Shown one piece after another: positions 56,274 through 64,000 of a DNA stretch of 64,000 nucleotides. The notes under the pieces are model-generated. The model made no database searches, had not been told where the DNA came from, and saw nothing but the letters and a program-made list of their open reading frames with translations. This DNA comes from Allium sativum (taxonomy: Eukaryota; Streptophyta; Magnoliopsida; Asparagales; Amaryllidaceae): NCBI GenBank assembly GCA_030737875.1, contig CM060923.1:37068501-37132500 (forward strand), read 5' to 3'. The position numbers and the translations under genes are program-made. Each line of letters begins with the position of its first letter. Within the stretch, counting starts at the first letter, position 1.

Positions 56274-57385
56274 ATAGCATCAAAACTTTTCCCGTCTTCC
56301 TTAGGCACTAATCCTTACCTACTCCATACTTTTTAGAACACGGTTTGGCCTTTTCATTTAAACTTCCTTACAAAAATTAGAAGTGTCAAAATTTTATTTT
56401 CCTCATGAAAACTTACTTTTGCCAAACCATAAAACATGTCATTATATATAAAAAAATGTAAATCCTTTTTTTTCAAATCACAAAAAATGGAGTAGATAAC
56501 GACAACTATTTCTCAATTGTGTTTATAACTTGTTCTTACCTATAAGGTCAGTTCAGTTACTTACTACAAGGTGCAAACATCCACTCTATTATTAATTTCT
56601 ACACATATTTTGTCCACCCAAAAGTATTTTCTCCTTTATAACAAATTATCAAAATGACTGTCAAAAGAATAGAGATTTCAAAACTTCTTTATTAAAAATT
56701 CTTTTATGCAACATAACAAGAAAACAAGCAAGCTATACATGCTCTATAATATGCACCTTTTACTGAGAGAAATTTAGTTTAGACAAAGTTTTCGCAAGAA
56801 ATCACTATTTACAAAATATATCCCATTTTACTTTAAAACTCAATATGTGTACTTTACATATCTAAAACTATAACTTTTAAGACTAAATCTTGAAAACACC
56901 ACAAACCATTTTCCCAAACTTTTACAATTTCAAATTCTTAAAAGATAACAATGGGGTAAGACTCAAAGTGGTTTTCCAATTTTTCTAGGCTTTCCTGGAC
57001 ACTCCCACAAAGTCAATACTCTCAACTATATATATATATATATATATTCTTAATCAATTTTTCTATTTTTTTAACCTTTTCCAATTTATAAGGTTTTACT
57101 GCCAGACCCACTAACCCAAAATACTAATCATATGGGATTTATCTTTCTCCCATACAAAGTATATTGTACACTTCCCACCCAAATTTCCTACGGGTCTCAG
57201 ATTTCCATATTCATTCCTTCAGTGTACAAAACAAATATCCCATTTCTTATCATATTATGCTCTTTCTATTTAGTGGGTTCCTCTTATGCATCTATGTATT
57301 TATATAATATTTTTATATTTTAAAAGTACAAATATGTTCACTCGCTATCTATACAGGAATCCTATACCTAAGCTTTGATGCCAGA
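56274..57385 (-). mobile_element. Element E internal region, right part
   Basis: Starts with the TATAG duplication of D and ends at the PBS. It is AT-rich with a TA microsatellite near 57029-57048. No frame carries a known domain (57132-57323 is a spurious hydrophobic frame). Confidence 0.8.
57372..57383 (-). other. Element E primer-binding site
   Basis: TGGCATCAAAGC on the minus strand, two bases from the LTR; two transitions from the initiator tRNA-Met PBS. Confidence 0.8.
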
Positions 57386-59729
57386 TGTAACAACCCGAAT
57401 TCCAACAGATCGATTTTTTTTCAAAATTCTAATCCATCGAAACCTTTGTTGGTTTCTTTGGTATCCGGCAGAAAAGACAGAGACATAAAATATAACAGAG
57501 CTCAGAAAATATCTCACAGTGGAATGGATAAAGTATAATATAATCAAAGTATAGCCTTATCGTAGTAATAATACGTCCAAACCAGTATCCGAACCTATCA
57601 TATCTCTGCCACAGATCTAACCTGCGAGTATGTTATGAGGAGGGGTCAGAACACAAGTTCTGGTGACCGGATTTAAACTATACACTTCAGATAATCCTAT
57701 ATATATATCGTTCAATCATATTTTCTTATTTATTAGGTTACTTGTGTTAACAACACTCAATGTTTACACACACCTCATACCCATTTACTTCCCCGTGGAT
57801 TGACCTAATACAGTATATATGTAGCTACCCCCAATATTGAGGTACACCCCATGGTAACCCACTAGCACGGTCTCCACCGTAATGCCGCAGAAGTGAATGC
57901 AGTCCCTCATCCTACGTCGGGGGTGACATACGAATCACTACATAACAATATTACATTCTGCATATATCTATCATTACTATGCTACGTAAGCGTACGGACT
58001 GCCACCTTCGATCGAATCAGATTCCATACCAGAGTAATGCCCTCAAGTCTACGATACACCTTCCAAAGCAGACATGGATGTATCTAAACTTTCCCATGTA
58101 CGTATTGTCATCATATTCGATGCCTTAACCGCACATAATGTGCATCGAGTTCCATGGCAGGGCTATACAAGAAACACAGAACTCGGTTGGGACATTTTCC
58201 ATATCTGTACAGGCCCGCCTTTAAGAGCCTCAAAATATAGATATCCCTCAGGTCTATTTTTCATGGTGGTTATGGCCCCACCTTGGCCCCTCCCTCAACT
58301 AGTAAAGACTATAAGAGCTAAGCGACTTGTCCCTAACAAACATTCTAAACATCCAATTGGCATCTCCCCTCAACCATCGTACCTCGATGGTGAAACGTGA
58401 ATAGTCTATTGGGTTTAGCTATAATCTTTTCGCATCCCACTAGCTACCACTAACAGGTACCCGACAATCTACTACCCTTTTTGGTCCTGACCCCTTCCTC
58501 CCCGTTGAGGCGATCGCCGAATAATTCTAGTGTCACCTCGTCACAACATTCTGACTGCAAAGCTACTTTTGCAATCAAGGCCCACCCACCTGGTAGTAAT
58601 GCGCAGACCAAATCTCTGCGAGCACAGTCTAAACATTGCCACCACATATAGGACTATCAGGATCACCTTACGCATCTCAGGAAGCCGCGTGCTTCCCCTT
58701 CCAGTTCTTCGGAGCCAATAGAATAATAAGATGAACGTGTGCACTCCTTGTGGCTCATGACATCACGATGATCTACCCCGTTGGGTTATTCACCCTAAAA
58801 CATGCGGACTGGTCCAAGTGACTCTTTTTTATATGTTATTAGACCCTATGTCTAAACATTCCTTTATGTGCTTGCTTTACCTCATCAGGTTTCCATTTAA
58901 CTTGGTTATTCCCTTTCACATTGACTTCTTATTCAAGTTACCAAGTTCCTCTTGCTTATTAATTTCAGTCATATAACTTAGCTCATTTAAGTTTATTAAT
59001 AAGACCACAACATGTTATTTCCTAGATTTTGATCCAAGGTTTGTAATCCACAATCCTTTTTTATTCTTGTTTGATTTCATAGAACATGTTCTACTTAATA
59101 TGCAATTAAGTATATCTCAATTCACATGTTTTCTGTTTTACATGTTAGTCATTATTTATGATTAAATATAACTTATTTCATTCCATAAGTTCGCCACATT
59201 CACTACAACTTATCGTTGTTTACTTTTAACTTAGTTGTCTTAACTAAGGTTTACTAATAAGTTCCCTTTCCATTTATTATAAATTATGTTATAATTTCCC
59301 CTTGTCCCTAAGACAAGCCTAACCATGTTATTCTTATCAGCAAATTTCGGACTTCCAAGTTTACAGATTACTTAATTTATAATTAAGTACAACTTCTTAT
59401 ATTTCATAAATTTTCTCCCGATTACTGATTAGTTAATTGACAAATAAGTACCATTTATCTAATTACACAAGTTATTTCATTTGCTCGCTAGTTTATTATA
59501 ACCTCAGTTATAATATCCACTTGTCCCTAGGATAAGTCTACCTATTATATAACATTCTCATTAATGTAATTAATTATAATATGTTATTATCATTTCCCAT
59601 TCATTCCATTTCATTTACTGTTGTAATTATCTTTCATTCAATTCTATTCATTTCCATTAATTACCATTAATTCCATTTATTTCTATCCTTTTATATTTAT
59701 ATATTTATATATATGCTTATGTACTAGAC

Positions 59730-59955
59730 CTCTCAAATTAATCCTACCACTTGTGGATGCTAGATTTGCCGGGCGGTTCCGGCAGACTTCTTACACAAGT
59801 TGACTTAACCTCATGTCTTAGCACCGTTACATGTTTTATTTATGCACTTAGACCCTCACATTAGATTTACCACTTGTGGATGCTGGATATGCTGGACAGT
59901 TCCGGGAAGACTTCTACCACAAGTGCAATCTAACATCGTCTCTAAGCGCGATTAC
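59730..59955 (-). repeat. Two structured modules (E 5' LTR)
   Basis: Counterparts of 15538-15755. The second unit pairs TTAGATT with AATCTAA and CACTTGTGG with CCACAAGTG, although the equivalent unit in the 3' LTR has decayed arms. Confidence 0.72.
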
Positions 59956-60888
59956 AGTTTCCTATTTACTGTGAATTTTCTATAAAATTTAGACGTGTCT
60001 ATCCTTTCAAGTCTATATTTTACATGTCATCATATTAAACCCATTTTATGTTGCATGTTCTTTATAACGTACAATAAATTCTATTCTAACATGTAATCGT
60101 TTTAATCATGTAATTGTTCAAATCAAACAAACTAACACGTAATTTTCTCAAATTCTACCGTTAATGGTCATGGTACATAAATGTCACAAGTTAACATGGA
60201 ATTGAAACAACAATAATCGCTACACATATTTTGACAAGTTTATAGCTCAGCATATGAATTTTCCAACATATTAATATCTTAGCATATTAATATTCCAACA
60301 TGTCATCCCTTTAATCTTTTTAACATATGTTTAAACATTTCAACATATCATATTTCAACATCTCATATATATAACGGGGAATGTCAAAAGATAATATGTC
60401 ATTATCAAAAATGATATAACTTAAATCCACTCATCTAATTTGCTTTCCAAATCCTGGATCTGGTCCAGATCTAACATTCCATGGTTTTCCCCTAATTGGA
60501 TTCAGAACCTAACAACCATGGATTCATAATTTTTTACTAAAAGGAAAAAGAAGGAAAGAGGAAGAAAATTGAATAGACCAGATCTAGAAAATTACCTCAC
60601 TTCGAATATGATTCTGAACACCTTCTAATTAATATTCATTCTTTTCCTCTAGATCTTGATTCAGAATTTTCCTACACTAATTATCTTATTTTTCTGAAGA
60701 GATTTGAGGAGGAGAAAGAATGGTAGAGCTTAGACGTTGTCTTAGAGAATATGAGATTTAGGCTAGGCCTTGCTAGCCTATTTATAAGCGTTCATAATCT
60801 TATCATACAAGCAGCGCTGAGTCACCATTCAAACTTGGTTAAGAAAATATTCCAGATTCGTCAAAGAATCTGCCCAGATCTGAGGGGC

Positions 60889-60956
60889 GTCGACACTGGG
60901 GTCGACACCCCCTTATGGGGCAACTCATGGGTCGACACCCGCTTGAAGTGGTCGAC
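60889..60956. promoter_or_regulatory. GTCGAC cluster (E 5' LTR)
   Basis: Four GTCGAC sites. A fifth position present in the 3' LTR is mutated here (GCAACTC). Confidence 0.6.
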
Positions 60957-61407
60957 CCCTGTGGGTTCGGATGCCAAAAATTGACACGGCGCTCTTTACA
61001 AGTGCGCCAATGCAAAAATACCTTGGCGCACTTGCCAAGTACACTAGTTGTTCTGGCCTGCTTCCTGTTTTCCTCGTCAAACTTCTACCGTCCATAACTT
61101 CTTTATACATTATCTGTTTTCACGCAGACTTAGAGTCTATCTGAACCAGAATTCCAAGACAAACGTAACGGTGCAATCCGTTTTACTTAATTCTGAATGT
61201 TTAATTAAGTTACTCTCATTTTATTATTAATGCATAATATTTGTAAATCAGTACATGCAACATGTACGCACTGCATGCAACCAATTCTTTCTTTTAATGC
61301 ATGCATTACATTTTATTTACGTTAATCTTTTTCTTCTTTTAAATGTTTATATCTATGCATATATATACACATATGAATTATTTAGTTATAAAATGCGGGG
61401 TGTTATA

Positions 61408-62131
61408 GTGAACTTCTGTATTTTGGATTTATTATGGATTATGGATTTCTGAATTATCCAGAGCACATCTTCCTTCATCAAGAAAGATATGTACTAGAAG
61501 GGAAAAGTGTTGACACGCCTTTTAGCAAAAACGTCACATCTCATATTTTCTTCCATTGGAATGTTCAGGATTTGAACACAGGCTCAGGAGAGCCCTGAAT
61601 TGCTTGGTTATAACAGAGGAACTCTCGGGAACTTGGAATTTGCATGGTTGCAATCTCGGGTCGAATGACTCCAGGTCGAACAAGGTCGGATCGACCTTTA
61701 CTCATGGAAAACCATTGACTTCGGGTTAAAGTCTTCGGTGTGATGAGATCCTAGATCAAAGAAGGTTGGATTGACCTTGGTTACTACTCTAGCTCCGAGT
61801 ATCCTAGATCGGAATTATCTTCGGATCGAAAAGCATTAACGTGTTGGTGAACCCCGATCTAACCCGAGACGTGGCATGCATTCAGACCTATTCTACAGGT
61901 GAAAAACATGGTCAGCTGCCCTATTTCTTCGAATCGAAGAACACCTGGAACATACCAAGCTGGAGAGGACTTCTCACACTAACACATGTCTAGCTCCACT
62001 CCTCTCCTAAACACCCGGATTGGGTGCCACGTCAGCAGGTCGACCCGAACTTAACCCCACCTATAAGTACATCATTTCAAGGATGAATGAAGGATCTTTA
62101 GGTGGCTTAACACCCTGTATGCAAAGACGTT
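61408..62131 (+). repeat. Older promoter-like repeat between E and G
   Basis: About 720 bp not matched elsewhere in the window. It has several GGTCGA/TCGACC motifs (about 61657-61700, 62038-62045), a CACGTCAGCAGG-type stretch and TATAAGTA at 62062-62069. This is the make-up of a plant LTR promoter end, but no LTR boundary can be proven from one copy. No credible coding frame. Confidence 0.4.
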
Positions 62132-62423
62132 TGTAACACCCCGTGTATTCTATAACAGCGAAAATCACAAATTAAAGTATAACTAATTTCAAATCAAATA
62201 ATTAAGGGAAACGGGTATGCCATTGCGTTTGTCTCGGAATTCCGCTTGAGATAGAGTCCGAGTTTGCGTAAAACGGACTCCGTATGAAGAAGATATGGCC
62301 TCCGGAAGTTTCAGAATTCAGTTTAAAATTCAAACAGACGAAAACAGCTCAGAAAAACAAATTTAAAATTCACAATCGGGCCCAATTGGCCAGGGCGGGA
62401 AAATTCCGGCCCAAGGCACCCAG

Positions 62424-62515
62424 GTCGACTTGGCAGTCGACTTGGGGCTAGCCAGGTCGACTGGGCAGTCGACCTGGGTCACCCGTGTCGACTGCCAAGT
62501 CGACACGGTGTCGAC
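62424..62515. promoter_or_regulatory. GTCGAC palindrome cluster upstream of G TATA
   Basis: Seven perfect GTCGAC sites in 92 bp (62424, 62437, 62456, 62468, 62487, 62499, 62510), several inside longer dyads such as GGTCGACTGGGCAGTCGACC. Centred about 240 bp upstream of the TATA box. Confidence 0.65.
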
Positions 62516-62707
62516 TGGGGTATCGACCTGGCCCTAGAGCCAGGTCGAACCCAGCCCACCCTGGCTGGCCTGGTCTGTGTTAGGTCGATTTTCTGAGCCT
62601 TGCCTTGTCACTAGGGCTAGGTGTCAGCTCCTGGTTGGTCTCTCCTTTGAACGAACGGCTATTATTAAACCAAGCTCCATCGACGGTCTAAATCAACTCA
62701 TAAACTC

Positions 62708-62717
62708 TATAAAAAGG
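62708..62717 (+). promoter_or_regulatory. Element G TATA box
   Basis: TATAAAAAGG, followed by a CCTAAGACTAACCCTAATTC-like start region typical of plant transcripts. Confidence 0.65.
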
Positions 62718-63424
62718 ACCTAAGACTAACCCTAATTCACACAAACTAAAATGGAGATGAGACCGTCATGCTGCTGAGGAGAGACTAAGGATAGCCGTCA
62801 GAAATTGGGAGACAATTAGGAGATAAATCAAAAGCTTAAAGCCACGTTAATCAAATCATAACAACGCCTACAACAAAGGATAGCATCTCCAAATTCAGAA
62901 TTCAGATTCCTGAATTGAAGATTCGTCATACGTTGTAAGTAGAGTGCTATTCCGATATGAATAATTAATTGCGTTTGATTTGTGTAAAATGCGAAATGGA
63001 ATTGTGGCGATAATAATCTATACTTGTATGTTATTTTGATTCTAAACGATTTGGAAATGTTATGGTATACGATTGGATTCATACAAGTATATGATTTATG
63101 TTGACAACCATATGTTGTGAAATTTTAATTGGGATTCATGCAAGTATATGATTCATTATTATGCTAATATGATGTACATATTTTTATGATCACTTTTAGT
63201 ATGTAATTGGATACGACTAAGTACTATAGTTTATATGAACCTATGTTGGAATTATAAAATCATACTTTTGTATTAGAAACAAAAGTAAGCACCTTTATGA
63301 ACATGACTAAATTATGTTTGGTATTATGCCTAGTTGAAACATGTTGTAGGCCTAAGTTGTTGTCAAAACCATATGGCGATATATGTGACACAATTAAGTT
63401 AGATTTACATTCCAATTGCAAGTT

Positions 63425-63700
63425 TACATGAATAAAATGATTCATGTTTAAGTATTATTTATGCCATGATTACATGAATAAAATGATTCATGTTTACGTA
63501 TTATTTATGCCATGATTACATGAGTAAAATGATTCATGTTTAGGTATTATTTATGCCATGATTATATGAATAGAATGATTCATGTTTAGGTATCGTTTAT
63601 GCCATAATCATATGAATAGAATGATTCATGTTTAAGTATTGTTTATGCCATGATTATATGAATAGAATGATTCATGTTTAAGTATTGTTTATGCCATAAT
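63425..63700 (+). repeat. 46-bp tandem repeats with CATGAAT/ATTCATG hairpin (G)
   Basis: Six units starting at 63425, 63471, 63517, 63563, 63609 and 63655. The first contains CATGAAT-AAAATG-ATTCATG, a perfect 7-bp stem. Later units keep the 3' arm while the 5' arm becomes TATGAAT. Confidence 0.9.
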
Positions 63701-64000
63701 TATATGTTGTTACAATTGCAAGTTCACATGTGCCTACTTTATGTTAATTGAATCGTTCGTTGCAAGTTCATGCGTTCACACTCCCCTTTTTCATGTTACC
63801 TTATAAACACCATGTTATAAGCCTCCCCTTTTCATATGGCTAAATTGGGTTTAAATATTAAACCCAACACACCTTACATTGTAGCGAACGTGTAAAACGG
63901 GGGTAATGACGTTTGGGTTAAAATATAGAACATATGTGTTGGCATGTTTGACGCATGCCAACAACCTTGAAAAACAATTAAGTGGCATAAATAAATTTTA

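Larger units (their letters stand above)
14932..61407 (-). mobile_element. Element E: non-autonomous LTR retrotransposon holding A and D
   Basis: Minus-strand element. The 5' LTR is 57386-61407 (4,022 bp). The 3' LTR is cut by A; its piece 14932-17206 aligns with 59150-61407, and the rest lies left of the window. PPT is at 17207-17217, PBS at 57372-57383. The interior (17207-18318 plus 56274-57385, about 2.2 kb) is interrupted by D. No gag or pol remnant is seen. LTRs differ by several percent. The target-site duplication cannot be tested because the left end is outside the window. Confidence 0.85.
57386..61407 (-). repeat. Element E 5' LTR
   Basis: 4,022 bp from TGTAACAACCCG to GGGGTGTTATA (ACA decayed). 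59150-61407 aligns with 14932-17206, and 57386-59149 has its partner outside the window. It has two structured modules (59730-59955), the empty site of A (CATTA, 59150-59154), a TATA box (60779-60786) and four GTCGAC sites (60889-60956). The frame at 58074-58400 lies in the most GC-rich part and has no recognisable domain. Confidence 0.87.
62132..64000 (+). repeat. Element G: head of an LTR related to F, continues beyond window
   Basis: Starts TGTAACACCCCGTG. The first ~170 bp follow F's LTR start (GGGAAACGGG, CCATTGCGTTT, CGGAATTCCGCTTGAGATAG, GACTCCGTATGAAGAAGATA), then diverge. Seven GTCGAC sites at 62424-62515, TATA box at 62708-62717, a leader, and a 46-bp hairpin array at 63425-63700. 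The right end is outside the window, so LTR status rests on similarity to F. Confidence 0.65.

Noticed and set aside
58074..58400. 108-codon frame in the E 5' LTR
   Set aside because: No recognisable domain, lies inside an LTR, antisense and sense frames nearby are similarly open; chance frame in a more GC-rich stretch.

Overview
The window is nuclear plant DNA from a retrotransposon-dense, heterochromatin-like region, and I find no ordinary host gene in it. It is AT-rich and eukaryotic. Every long feature is an LTR retrotransposon with TG...CA-type LTR ends, a primer-binding site (PBS) matching the 3' end of initiator tRNA-Met (TGGTATCAGAGC and variants), and a polypurine tract (PPT) of the kind seen in plant Tekay/Del chromoviruses. 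The only protein-coding remains are the decayed gag-pol of one element (F), whose RT, integrase tail and chromodomain-like end also point to the Tekay lineage. Species cannot be told from the sequence.

Layout. The window is a nest of elements, named here A to G. E (minus strand) is the oldest container: 3' LTR piece 14932-17206, internal 17207-18318 and 56274-57385, 5' LTR 57386-61407. A (plus strand, 1-14931, left end outside the window) sits inside E's 3' LTR and itself holds B, a nearly solo minus-strand LTR at 4651-10604. D (minus strand, 18319-56273) sits inside E's internal region. F (plus strand, 30914-55070) sits inside D's 5' LTR. C (minus strand, 34873-49137) sits inside F's 5' LTR. 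The order E > D > F > C is fixed by target-site duplications (CATAG/TATAG for D, CAATA for F, CTTTA for C). Uninterrupted sister LTRs inside the window preserve the empty sites of F, C and A. Beyond E lies about 0.7 kb of older promoter-like repeat (61408-62131), then the head of another LTR related to F (G, from 62132).

How the parts work. A, B, C, D and E show no coding capacity. Their LTRs are very long (about 4.0-6.6 kb) and their internal regions short (about 1.0-2.2 kb). C is the extreme case, with two almost identical 6.6-kb LTRs around a 1,040-bp interior. These are non-autonomous elements of the LARD type. They kept PBS, PPT and LTR ends and would need proteins supplied by an autonomous relative, most plausibly a Tekay-type element.

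What stands out most is the content of the giant LTRs. They are built from short inverted repeats, several of which keep pairing arms between copies although the arm sequences change. One ~95-nt structured module is shared by the otherwise different E and F LTRs. A second ~100-bp block is shared by the B, C, D and F LTRs. GTCGAC palindrome clusters lie upstream of the TATA boxes of E and G, F's LTR carries a tRNA-like segment with pol III A and B boxes, and the A/B/C LTRs carry a GC-rich leader followed by a candidate splice donor. All comparisons were made by eye.
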